From NCBI RefSeq assembly GCF_007828725.1, contig NZ_VIUW01000002.1:248001-312000 (forward strand): a stretch of DNA of 64,000 bases. Reading direction: 5' to 3'. Shown here one piece after another: positions 24,968 to 34,348 of this stretch. Origin of the DNA: Marihabitans asiaticum. Its GTDB lineage: Bacteria > Actinomycetota > Actinomycetes > Actinomycetales > Dermatophilaceae. The notes beneath the pieces were generated by a model. That model was not told the origin of the DNA. It saw only the letters and a program-made list of their open reading frames with translations, and searched no databases. Both the position numbers and the translations under genes were made by a program. The number at the start of each line of letters is the position of its first letter. The first letter of the stretch is position 1.

Positions 24968-25474
24968 TCAGAGGAGTCGCAGCATGCGGGTGTTGCCGAG
25001 GGTGTTGGGCTTGACCCGCTCAAGGTCGAGGAACTCGGCGACGCCTTCGTCGTAGGAACGCAGCAGCTCGGCGTACACCTCGGGGTCGACCGCCTGCCCC
25101 TCGATCTCGGAGAACCCGTGCCGACCGAAGAACTCGGTCTCGAAGGTGAGGCAGAAGATCCGGCGAACCCCGAGCTCACGCGCGTCGTCGAGCAGCGCGC
25201 TCAGCAGGGTCGAGCCCACCCCGGAGCCGAGGAGCTCCTGCGCGACCGCCAGGGTGCGGATCTCGGCGAGGTCCTCCCACATCACGTGCAGCGCACCACA
25301 CCCGGCGACCTCCCCGTCGACCTCGGCGACCCGGAACTCCTGCACCCCTTCGTAGTAGCTCACCCACTCTTTGCTCACGAGGACTCGCGACTCGGCGAGA
25401 GGCTGGACGAGCTCTCGGATCCGGCGGACGTCGGCGGTCCGGGCGCTGCGGATGGCGATCTCGGGGCGGGGCAC
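24968..25474 (-). CDS. Amino-acid N-acetyltransferase (ArgA-like GNAT)
   Basis: 168 residues. It is a GNAT domain with the acetyl-CoA loop QELLGSGVGSTLL and an ending of the LDLERVKPNTLGNTRMLRLL type. That C-terminal LERVKPNTLGNTRML signature matches the short stand-alone N-acetylglutamate synthase of actinobacteria (Rv2747). It would feed arginine synthesis. No other arg genes are nearby. GTG start, with TAGATT 6 nt upstream. Confidence 0.85.
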   Translation of the reverse strand: MPRPEIAIRSARTADVRRIRELVQPLAESRVLVSKEWVSYYEGVQEFRVAEVDGEVAGCGALHVMWEDLAEIRTLAVAQELLGSGVGSTLLSALLDDARELGVRRIFCLTFETEFFGRHGFSEIEGQAVDPEVYAELLRSYDEGVAEFLDLERVKPNTLGNTRMLRLL

Positions 25475-25480
25475 CCGACG

Positions 25481-25486
25481 AATCTA
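25481..25486 (-). promoter_or_regulatory. Putative -10 box of the argA-like gene (leaderless type)
   Basis: TAGATT on the minus strand, 6 nt before the GTG. Confidence 0.5.
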
Positions 25487-25587
25487 CGCGGCCGGCCACG
25501 ACGTCGTGCCACGACCGCATGACAGCGTCGGTCCGCTACGGCACTCTGGACGCGCCGACCATCCCCCACGACCACGGAGGTCACCCC

Positions 25588-26172
25588 ATGAGCAGACTCA
25601 CCGATGCGACACCAGCCGAGCGGTACCGCCTGGCAGCCGCGACGTTCTCCGACCGGGTCCGCGGGACCCGCGACTGGGACGCACCGACGCCGGTGGAGCA
25701 GTGGCTCGCCCGGGATGTCGTGGGTCACCTGACCACGTGGTTCCCGCAGATGCTCGAAGGGGGCAGCGAGATCACCCTGGTACCCATCCCCTCGGCGGTG
25801 GACGACCCACCCGCCGCCTGGGCCGGCCTGGACGGCCAGGTCCAGGCCCTGCTTGAGGACCCGGCGAGCGAAGGGGTGGCCTTCACCCATGAGGACATCG
25901 GCTCGATGCCTCTGCCGGAGATGATCGACCGCTACTTCACCAGCGATGTCGTCTTCCACACCTGGGACCTCGCGCGCGCGACCGGTCAGCACGACGAGCT
26001 CGATGAGGACTACATCGCCGACGCCTACGACGGGATGCGGCAGATGGAGGACGTCATCCGTGGGTCGGGGCAGTTCGGCGAGCATCAGCCGGTGCCCGAG
26101 GATGCGAGCGTGCAGGACCAGTTCTTGGCCTTCATCGGGCGCGATCCGCGCTGGCAGCCCCCGGCTGAGTAG
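25588..26172 (+). CDS. DinB/MDMPI-like protein (TIGR03086/mycothiol-dependent isomerase N-terminal family)
   Basis: 194 residues. A four-helix-bundle metal-binding fold is suggested by RFSDRV-type and TPVEQWLARDVVGHLTTW motifs (H in VVGHL) and by DVVFHTWDLARATGQ, where VHTWDLA-type motifs supply the second histidine. Members use mycothiol or are of unknown function. The ATG at 25588 is preceded by GGAGG with good spacing. A long palindrome follows 4 nt after the stop. Confidence 0.8.
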   Translation: MSRLTDATPAERYRLAAATFSDRVRGTRDWDAPTPVEQWLARDVVGHLTTWFPQMLEGGSEITLVPIPSAVDDPPAAWAGLDGQVQALLEDPASEGVAFTHEDIGSMPLPEMIDRYFTSDVVFHTWDLARATGQHDELDEDYIADAYDGMRQMEDVIRGSGQFGEHQPVPEDASVQDQFLAFIGRDPRWQPPAE

Positions 26173-26175
26173 TCC

Positions 26176-26266
26176 CCTGATTATCGGGTTGAGGGACTAT
26201 TTGTCGCTTCACCCGACATCGGTAGCCGGGTGAAGCTGAAGAAACCCCCTCAACCCGATAATCAGG
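26176..26266. repeat. Nested palindromic element
   Basis: Outer arms of 20 bp (26176-26195 and 26247-26266, CCTGATTATCGGGTTGAGGG and its complement) are perfect. Inner arms of 10 bp (GCTTCACCCG at 26206-26215 and its complement at 26227-26236) are perfect too. The 91-bp unit is richer in A/T than its surroundings. It could be a small non-autonomous mobile element or act as a terminator between convergent genes. Confidence 0.85.
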
Positions 26267-26289
26267 AGAGAGCGAGCAACCCGGACAGA

Positions 26290-26332
26290 GCGAAGGGGTG
26301 GATGCCGGCTGAGCCGGCATCCACCCCTTCGA
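26290..26332 (-). terminator. clpC terminator hairpin containing the inverted GCGAAGGGG motif
   Basis: The 20-nt arm at 26291-26310 begins CGAAGGGGTGGATGCC. The opposite arm at 26312-26331 is its exact complement. It lies 11 nt past the clpC stop. The outer part of each arm is the repeated motif of this genome. Confidence 0.8.
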
Positions 26333-26342
26333 CTGCTTCTGG

Positions 26343-28898
<2,556 letters not shown>

Positions 28899-29193
28899 GG
28901 GGACACCCCTTCTCAGCTTGGCTGCCTCGACTCTATCCGGGCTGGGCCGCCGCTCCTACGCCGTTCGCTGGGAGCGGACACCGAGGAGACGAGCCAGACC
29001 GATCTGGTGGGCTCAACGCATCGAGGCGAAGGGATGTTCCGTCACCTCCTCTGCGGTCGCCCGATCCGACCCAAGGGCTCGGGTCACGCCTACGACGATC
29101 CGAGACCAGGGCGCGAGGGCAGCCGCCATCACGAGGCCGGTCACGACGTTGACCAGGCCGAGATCTCGTCGCCGAGTTATCAACAGGGTTGCT
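28899..29193. other. 295-bp clpC upstream region, no gene recognised
   Basis: It holds the clpC promoter and a ClgR-like box near the clpC end. The rest has open frames in both directions but none with recognisable protein features. A TTATCAACA at 29177-29185 resembles a DnaA box but is isolated. Confidence 0.6.
28930..28979 (-). promoter_or_regulatory. clpC promoter with ClgR-like activator site
   Basis: On the plus strand 28963-28979 reads GTTCGCTGGGAGCGGAC, an inverted GTTCGC-N5-GCGGAC matching the ClgR operator type (GTTCGC-N5-GCG). A minus-strand -10 TAGAGT lies at 28935-28930. The operator centre would be about 48 bp upstream of the predicted start, as for an activator, and no -35 consensus is seen. 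Confidence 0.65.
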
Positions 29194-30012
29194 TCACGCG
29201 CGCTGACAGACCGGGCACCAGTACAGCGTCCGACCAGCGACATCCGACGCCTGCACCGGATTCCCGCACACCAGGCACGGCTCGCCGGTCCGCTTGTAGA
29301 CGAAGCTGGCCCGCTCGGTGAGGTGCACCTCATCCCCCTTCGCCAGGGTCGCCTCGACCTCCTCCACCTGCTCGGGCAGGGTGACGATCCGGCTCGTCGC
29401 GATCCCCAGCGGCAGCAACCGGCGCAGGTCGGCCCAGACCTGCTCCCACTGCTCGCGGCCGAGCCGCTGCCCCGGCGTCATCGGGTCGATCCCGGCGCGG
29501 AAGAGCACCTCGCAGCGGTAGACGTTGCCGACCCCGGCCAGCACCGACTGGTCCATGAGGAGGGCGGCGACCGACTTCTTGGACCGGCTGATCCGGGTCC
29601 AGGCCACGTCACCGGAGACGTCGCGAAGGGGGTCCGGGCCGAGCTTGGCGACCGTCGCCGTCTCGTCCTCGGGAGTGATCACCTCGCAGCGCATCGGGCC
29701 GCGCAGGTCGGCCACGTGCGCCTCGCTCTCGATCCGGCAGCGCACCCGCCCGATCACCGGCCGCTCGCCGGTGTAGGCCACCTCGTCGATGGTGAAGGTG
29801 CCGATCAGCCCGAGGTGGACGTGCAGGATGCGCTCACCGATCTCGACGAAGAGGTGCTTGCCGTACGCGCGGGCCTCCTCGAGCACCCCGCCGTCGAGCA
29901 GCGCGGCGCCGTCGGCGAAGCGTCCCTGCGGGGAGCTGACCCGCACCGCCTGACCGGCGAAGGCGGCGTCGAGGTCGCGGGCGATGCGGTGGAGGGTGTG
30001 CCCCTCGGGCAC
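29194..30012 (-). CDS. nei: Endonuclease VIII-like DNA glycosylase (Fpg/Nei family)
   Basis: 272 residues starting GTG-Pro-Glu-Gly-His, so the catalytic Pro2 and Glu3 are at the correct place. It has the H2TH region (LMDQSVLAGVGNVYRCEVL) and a C-terminal zinc finger CLVCG...WCPVCQ (C-x2-C-x16-C-x2-C). It removes oxidised bases and cuts the abasic site. It starts 1 nt after the ku stop, so both are one operon in an oxidative/strand-break repair cluster. Confidence 0.93.
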   Translation of the reverse strand: MPEGHTLHRIARDLDAAFAGQAVRVSSPQGRFADGAALLDGGVLEEARAYGKHLFVEIGERILHVHLGLIGTFTIDEVAYTGERPVIGRVRCRIESEAHVADLRGPMRCEVITPEDETATVAKLGPDPLRDVSGDVAWTRISRSKKSVAALLMDQSVLAGVGNVYRCEVLFRAGIDPMTPGQRLGREQWEQVWADLRRLLPLGIATSRIVTLPEQVEEVEATLAKGDEVHLTERASFVYKRTGEPCLVCGNPVQASDVAGRTLYWCPVCQRA

Positions 30013-30013
30013 C

Positions 30014-30991
30014 TCAGCTGGCCTTCTTCTTCGCCGTGGACTTCGCGGTGCTCTTCTTCGTCGTCTTCTTGGCAGGGGTCTTCTTCGCGGTGGACTTCTT
30101 GGCCGTGGACTTCTTCGCGGGAGACTTCTTGGCCGCGGTCTTCTTCGTCGCCGACTTCTGCGACGACGTCCCGCCCGACGAACCACCCGAGCCGCTCGAG
30201 GTGGACTCCCCACGCCGGCTCTTGGCCGTCTCCACCGACTTCGCCAGGGCCGCGAGCAGGTCGACGACCTCTCCCCCTTCGTCCTCCTCGGGGGCGCTGA
30301 CCTTGACCTCGCCGCCCTCGACCTTGGCGCGGACCAGCTCCTTGACCGCGTTGGCGTAGTCGTCCTCGTAGTCGTCCGGGTCGAACTCGCCCTCGAGCTG
30401 CTCGATGAGCACCCGGGCCATCGCCATCTCCTTGTCGCTGGCCTCGAGGTCCTCCCCGAGGTCGCCGAAGGAGTCCACCGAGCGCACCTCGTCAGGCCAG
30501 ATCATCGTCTGCATGACGATCATGCCCTCACGCACGCGCAGCGTCGCCATCGTCATCCGGGTGCGGATCGAGACCGTCGCGACCGCCACCCGGTCCTCCC
30601 CCTCGAGGGCGTCGCGCAGCAGGACGTACGGCTTCTGCGCGGCCTTGTCCGGCTCGAGGTAGTACGTCTTGTCGAAGTAGATCGGGTCGATCTGGTCGGC
30701 GGGCACGAACTTCTCGACGCTGATCTCCTTGCTCGATCGCGTCGGCAGGTCGGCGAAGTCCTCGTCGGTGAGGACGACCATCTCCCCGTCCTCGGTCTCG
30801 TACCCCTTCGCGATGTCGTCGTAGGCAACCTCCTCACCGTCGATCTGGCACACCCGCCGGTACCGGATGCGCCCGCCGTCGCTGGCGTGCACCTGCCGGA
30901 ACTGCACGTCGTGGTTCTCCGTGGCCGAGTACAGCCGCACCGGGACGTTGACCAGGCCGAAGGAGACGGCACCCTTCCAGATCGCGCGCAT
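30014..30991 (-). CDS. ku: Ku protein of non-homologous end joining
   Basis: 325 residues. The Ku core covers about 1-255 (MRAIWKGAVSFGLVNVPVRL at the N-terminus, a YYLEPDK region, EMAMARVLIEQL). It bridges broken DNA ends and recruits LigD. The last 60 residues are a Lys/Ala/Thr-rich tail of AKKS/AKKT repeats, like the extended DNA-binding tails of mycobacterial Ku. The ATG overlaps none of the divergent ligase gene. The shared upstream gap is under 40 bp. Confidence 0.96.
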   Translation of the reverse strand: MRAIWKGAVSFGLVNVPVRLYSATENHDVQFRQVHASDGGRIRYRRVCQIDGEEVAYDDIAKGYETEDGEMVVLTDEDFADLPTRSSKEISVEKFVPADQIDPIYFDKTYYLEPDKAAQKPYVLLRDALEGEDRVAVATVSIRTRMTMATLRVREGMIVMQTMIWPDEVRSVDSFGDLGEDLEASDKEMAMARVLIEQLEGEFDPDDYEDDYANAVKELVRAKVEGGEVKVSAPEEDEGGEVVDLLAALAKSVETAKSRRGESTSSGSGGSSGGTSSQKSATKKTAAKKSPAKKSTAKKSTAKKTPAKKTTKKSTAKSTAKKKAS

Positions 30992-31028
30992 GACCCAAGC
31001 ATGCCCCTTGTGCGGCAGGATCGGGCAG

Positions 31029-31964
31029 GTGCGCCCCATGCTCGCCTCACCCACCGACAGCGTCCCGACCGGCCCGGCCTGGGTGCACGAGGTCAAGTGG
31101 GACGGGATGCGGGTGCTCGCAGAGGCGAAGGGGGGTCAGCTGCGCCTGACCAGCCGGTCGGGTCGAGACGTCACCGCCGCCTTCCCGGAGCTGGCGCCGC
31201 TAGCGACCCTGTACGACGACATGCTGCTCGACGGCGAGGTGATCACGCTCGAGGACGGCGTGCCGTCGTTCTCGGCGCTGGCGGAGCGGATGCACGTGGC
31301 GAGCGCGCGCAAGGCCGCGACCCTCGCCGGCGCACGCCCGGTGACGCTCATGGCCTTCGACGTCCTCCGGCTGCTCGGTCAGGACCTCACCGAGCAGCCG
31401 TGGACCGCGCGCCGGGCGCTGCTGGAGCAGCTCGAGCTCGACGGTCCGCGCTGGCAGGTGCCGGCGGTCTACGACGACGGCGCCGGCCTGCTTGCCGTCA
31501 CCGCCGAGCAGGGCCTGGAGGGTGTGGTCTCCAAGCGGCGCGAGGCCCGCTACACCCCGGGCCGACGCTCGCCGGACTGGCGCAAGCTCGCGCACCGCCC
31601 GACCCTCTCTGTCGTCGTCGGCGGGTGGCGCCCCGAGACCGGGAGCGCCACCCGGCTGGGGGCGATCCTCGCCGGGGTCCCCGACGGCGACGGCGGCTGG
31701 GCCTACGTCGGCCGGGTCGGCTCCGGCCTCGGCGGGCGGACCGGCCAGGCGCTGCGCGACCGGCTCACCGAGGCCGCCGAGTCCCCCTTCGCCACCGACG
31801 TCCCGGTCGAGGACGCGAGAGGGGCGACGTGGACCGAGCCCGAGGTGGTCGTCGACGTGCGTCACCTGGGGCGCGGCAGCAGCGGCAAGCTGCGCCAACC
31901 GAGCCTGGTCGCCGTGCGCACCGACCTGCGTCCCGCCGACCTGAGCGAGCTCGGCGATGCCTGA
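31029..31964 (+). CDS. ATP-dependent DNA ligase, LigD-type ligase domain
   Basis: 311 residues from GTG 31029 (VRPMLASP); ATG 31038 is the main alternative. Nucleotidyltransferase motif I is HEVKWDGMR with the adenylated lysine. DGEVI is motif III, LEGVVSKRREARYTPGR covers motif IV/V, and an OB fold with a final WTEPEVVVDV follows. It lacks the polymerase and phosphoesterase parts found in fused LigD. The next gene supplies the polymerase and overlaps it by 8 nt. Confidence 0.93.
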   Translation: MRPMLASPTDSVPTGPAWVHEVKWDGMRVLAEAKGGQLRLTSRSGRDVTAAFPELAPLATLYDDMLLDGEVITLEDGVPSFSALAERMHVASARKAATLAGARPVTLMAFDVLRLLGQDLTEQPWTARRALLEQLELDGPRWQVPAVYDDGAGLLAVTAEQGLEGVVSKRREARYTPGRRSPDWRKLAHRPTLSVVVGGWRPETGSATRLGAILAGVPDGDGGWAYVGRVGSGLGGRTGQALRDRLTEAAESPFATDVPVEDARGATWTEPEVVVDVRHLGRGSSGKLRQPSLVAVRTDLRPADLSELGDA

Positions 31965-32832
31965 CCCGCAGGTCACCCGCGTCGAGGTCGAGGGCCGCCG
32001 GTTGCGACTGACCTCGCTGGACAAGGTGATGTACCCCGCGACCGAGACGACGAAGGGGGAGCTGCTCAGCTACTACGCGGGCGTCGGGGCGACCCTCCTG
32101 GCGCACCTCGCCGACCGGCCGGTGACGCGGGTGCGCTTCCCGCATGGGGTCGAGGATGCCAGCTTCTTCGAGAAGAACGTCCCGTCCGGCGCGCCGTCGT
32201 GGCTGGACCGGGTGCGTCTGGACGACGTGACCTACCCGCTCGTGCGTGACCTGGCCCAGCTGACCTACCTCGTCAACCTCAACAGCATCGAGCTGCACGT
32301 GCCGCAGTGGCGGGTGATCGACGGTGAGCCGGTGAACCCGGACCGGCTGGTCATCGACCTCGACCCGGGCGCGCCCGCCGGTCTGCACGAGTGCGCTCAG
32401 GTGGCGCTGCTGCTGCGCGAGCGGCTCGGGGCGCTCGGCATGCAGCTGTACCCGGTCACCTCCGGCAGCAAGGGAATGCAGCTCTACGCCGCGCTCGGCG
32501 GTGATCTGACGAGCGCGCAGGTGCGCGACCTCGCCCAGCAGCTGGCGCAGGAGATGACCGCGACCCGGCCCGACCTCGTGCTGTGGAAGATGACCAAGAC
32601 GCTGCGCCCGGGCAAGGTCTTCCTCGACTGGAGCCAGAACGTCGCAGCCAAGACGACGATCTGCCCCTACTCGATGCGCGGCCGGGAGGACCCGTGGGTC
32701 GCGGCGCCGCGCACCTGGGACGAGATCGAGGCGGGGTCGGAGGACCCCGACGCGCTGGTCCAGCTCGACCACACCGAGGTGCTCGCCCGGCTGGAGACCG
32801 ACGGCGACCTGCTCGCCGACCTCCTCCCCTGA
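31957..32832 (+). CDS. LigD-type primase-polymerase (AEP) domain protein
   Basis: 291 residues of the LigD polymerase-domain type. It fills and extends ends during end joining, preferring ribonucleotides. Catalytic acidic pair DLDPG (about 128-132), VTSGSKGMQLY in the second motif and VFLDWSQN with the third aspartate are seen. In many polymerase domains the second motif is SGSKGLH; here Gln replaces His. It overlaps the ligase gene, so the two make a split LigD. No phosphoesterase gene is adjacent. Confidence 0.92.
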   Translation: MPDPQVTRVEVEGRRLRLTSLDKVMYPATETTKGELLSYYAGVGATLLAHLADRPVTRVRFPHGVEDASFFEKNVPSGAPSWLDRVRLDDVTYPLVRDLAQLTYLVNLNSIELHVPQWRVIDGEPVNPDRLVIDLDPGAPAGLHECAQVALLLRERLGALGMQLYPVTSGSKGMQLYAALGGDLTSAQVRDLAQQLAQEMTATRPDLVLWKMTKTLRPGKVFLDWSQNVAAKTTICPYSMRGREDPWVAAPRTWDEIEAGSEDPDALVQLDHTEVLARLETDGDLLADLLP

Positions 32833-32846
32833 CCCAGATCCGAATT

Positions 32847-32906
32847 TCCCTAGGTTTCTGTCAGACGCTCAGGAATGTTCCTGAGCGCCTGACAGAAACC
32901 TAGGGA
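32847..32906. terminator. Long hairpin between the polymerase and FhuF-like genes
   Basis: 28-bp arms at 32847-32874 and 32879-32906 (TCCCTAGGTTTCTGTCAG outermost) with one mismatch and a 4-nt loop. It sits between convergent genes and contains the stop codon of the FhuF-like gene. It is longer than a usual terminator and may be a palindromic element. Confidence 0.8.
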
Positions 32907-33640
32907 CCTGCGGTGGGCGAGGGAGGCGAAGGGGGCGGGTCGGGCGAAGGGGGCGGGTCGGGCGAGGGTGGTGGGTCGAGCGAAGGGGGTGGGTCGGGCG
33001 TGCGGGGGCAGCCGGCGCAGACGTCGAGGCCGGGCAGGGCGTACATGAGGCAGCACGAGCGACGCCGCGGCACCGGACCGCCACGATGCTGGTGGACGGC
33101 CCGGGCCCACATGTCCTCGGCCATGCCGTCGCGTTGCCGGCTCGACATCTTCTCCACGGCCGGGAAGGCGCGGGCGAGCGCGGTCGCAGCGGGTCGGTAC
33201 CCGTCCTCGGCGAGCCGAAGGCGCTCGACCGGGTCGTGGATCACCCGGGACTCCCCCTTCGCCACCCGGACCTCCACCGGGAAGAGGTAGGTCGGGTCGA
33301 GCACCAGCGCGTAGCGGGCCGGGTCGGTGTCGAGCACCCACCGCCCGGTCAGCGCGGCAGCAGCGACCACCCGGGCGAAGGCGTCGAGGTGGAACTGCAG
33401 CACAAAGGTCGAGGCCACCCCCGGCGGACACTCCCCCGCCTGGAGCAACGTCAGCGCGCGGTAGGACTCGATCCACCACCGGATCCGCGCCGGGTCCCGA
33501 AGGGGCGCGTCGAGCGGGATCTCCCCGGGACGCCGACCGTGGGCGGGGGTGACCCGCAGGAAGGACAACGACGCGCTGAGAGCACGGATGCCGGCGGCGA
33601 AGTCACCGCCGCCGGCATCTGGATGCTGCTCGCGCGTCAG
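32900..33640 (-). CDS. FhuF-like (2Fe-2S) ferric-siderophore reductase family protein
   Basis: About 245 residues. The C-terminal CCLMYALPGLDVCAGCP has the CC-x10-C-x2-C pattern that holds the 2Fe-2S cluster in FhuF, which reduces iron in siderophores. The body has ESYRALTLLQAG and DPTYLFPVEVR regions seen in this group. A normal start codon is not visible. The frame enters from within the lsr2 3' end, and candidates are CTG 33640 or TTG 33568. The end is an unusual tail of Pro-rich repeats. Function is probable, start uncertain. Confidence 0.65.
   Translation of the reverse strand: MTREQHPDAGGGDFAAGIRALSASLSFLRVTPAHGRRPGEIPLDAPLRDPARIRWWIESYRALTLLQAGECPPGVASTFVLQFHLDAFARVVAAAALTGRWVLDTDPARYALVLDPTYLFPVEVRVAKGESRVIHDPVERLRLAEDGYRPAATALARAFPAVEKMSSRQRDGMAEDMWARAVHQHRGGPVPRRRSCCLMYALPGLDVCAGCPRTPDPPPSLDPPPSPDPPPSPDPPPSPPSPTAGP
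32923..32994. repeat. 18-bp tandem repeat encoding a Pro-rich tail, carrying GCGAAGGGG
   Basis: Four 18-bp units (32923, 32941, 32959, 32977) of the form CGGGCGAAGGGGGCGGGT. Three contain GCGAAGGGGG. They encode the PDPPPS repeats at the end of the FhuF-like protein. Confidence 0.88.
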
Positions 33641-33963
33641 CCGTTCGCCTTCGCGTAGGCCTCCTGGACCTCGGCGGAGATCCGGCCACGCTCGCTCACG
33701 TCGTAGCCGTTGGCCTTGGCCCACTCGCGGATCTTGGCGGTCTCGTTGCTGCCGCCGCCAGAGGACTTGCGGCCGGTCTGCTTGCGGCCCCCGGCCCGGC
33801 GGGCGTTGCCCACGTAGCGGGCCATGCCGTCGCGCAGGGCGGCGGCGTTGCGCTCGTTGAGGTCGATCTCGTAGGTCACGCCGTCCAGACCGAATGTCAC
33901 GGTCTCCTCGGCGGGGCCGCCATCGAGGTCGTCCTCAAGGATGATCTGCACTCGCTGTGCCAT
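33637..33963 (-). CDS. lsr2: Lsr2-family nucleoid-associated protein
   Basis: 108 residues. The N-terminal oligomerisation domain (MAQRVQIILEDDLDG, TVTFGLDGVTYEIDL) and the C-terminal DNA-binding domain (KIREWAKANGYDVSERGRIS) are typical. RGR is the AT-hook-like minor-groove element. Lsr2 bridges AT-rich DNA and silences foreign genes. The linker is basic (GRKQTGRKSSGGG). It lies between a small membrane protein gene and the FhuF-like gene. AAAGG precedes the ATG. Confidence 0.97.
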   Translation of the reverse strand: MAQRVQIILEDDLDGGPAEETVTFGLDGVTYEIDLNERNAAALRDGMARYVGNARRAGGRKQTGRKSSGGGSNETAKIREWAKANGYDVSERGRISAEVQEAYAKANG

Positions 33964-34043
33964 TTCGTCTGGCCTTTCGTCTGCACTCAGGTGATGTCCG
34001 GTGCATATCGCGGTCGCGATCTGCGTTTACCCCCGGAAGAAAC

Positions 34044-34073
34044 AGAATAACGCCCCAGTCGATTCACGACGAA
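34044..34073 (-). promoter_or_regulatory. Putative lsr2 promoter in an AT-rich patch
   Basis: Minus-strand -35 TTCGTC (34073-34068), 18-nt spacer, -10 TATTCT (34049-34044), inside a 127-bp gap visibly richer in A/T than the surroundings. Lsr2 binding to its own upstream region is plausible. Confidence 0.4.
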
Positions 34074-34090
34074 ATCGACGCCCGGCGAAA

Positions 34091-34348
34091 TCAGGCGTCG
34101 GACCTGCCGCCTTTTTCTTCGCTCGACATGTCCTCGACTGCCGCCGCCGGAGCGGTGCGCGATGCATCCTCCTGCTGGCCGGCAGGGCGCTCGCCGTCGG
34201 CGATCTCGTGCTCCTTGCGCCACGCGGCGATCGCCTTGCGCTCACGCCGGTCCGCCTCGAGCATGTACCGGATGATCCAGTAGAAAAGGAATGCGACCCC
34301 GGCCGTGGGCAGCAGGGTGGCCACGTACGGGCCGATCGTGTCGAGCAT
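34091..34348 (-). CDS. Small single-pass membrane protein
   Basis: 85 residues. One membrane segment (about 8-28, LLPTAGVAFLFYWIIRYM) is followed by a basic EADRRERKAIAAWRKEHE stretch and a disordered acidic tail. Its ATG follows the lysS stop with no gap, so it is translated with lysS. I do not recognise a family function. Confidence 0.75.
   Translation of the reverse strand: MLDTIGPYVATLLPTAGVAFLFYWIIRYMLEADRRERKAIAAWRKEHEIADGERPAGQQEDASRTAPAAAVEDMSSEEKGGRSDA

Noticed and set aside
29177-29185. DnaA box (TTATCAACA) suggesting a replication origin
   Set aside because: A single copy with one mismatch and no dnaA/dnaN nearby.
29013-29333. 106-codon minus-strand frame upstream of clpC
   Set aside because: It overlaps the nei 3' end and has no start signal or recognisable features beyond one chance hydrophobic run.
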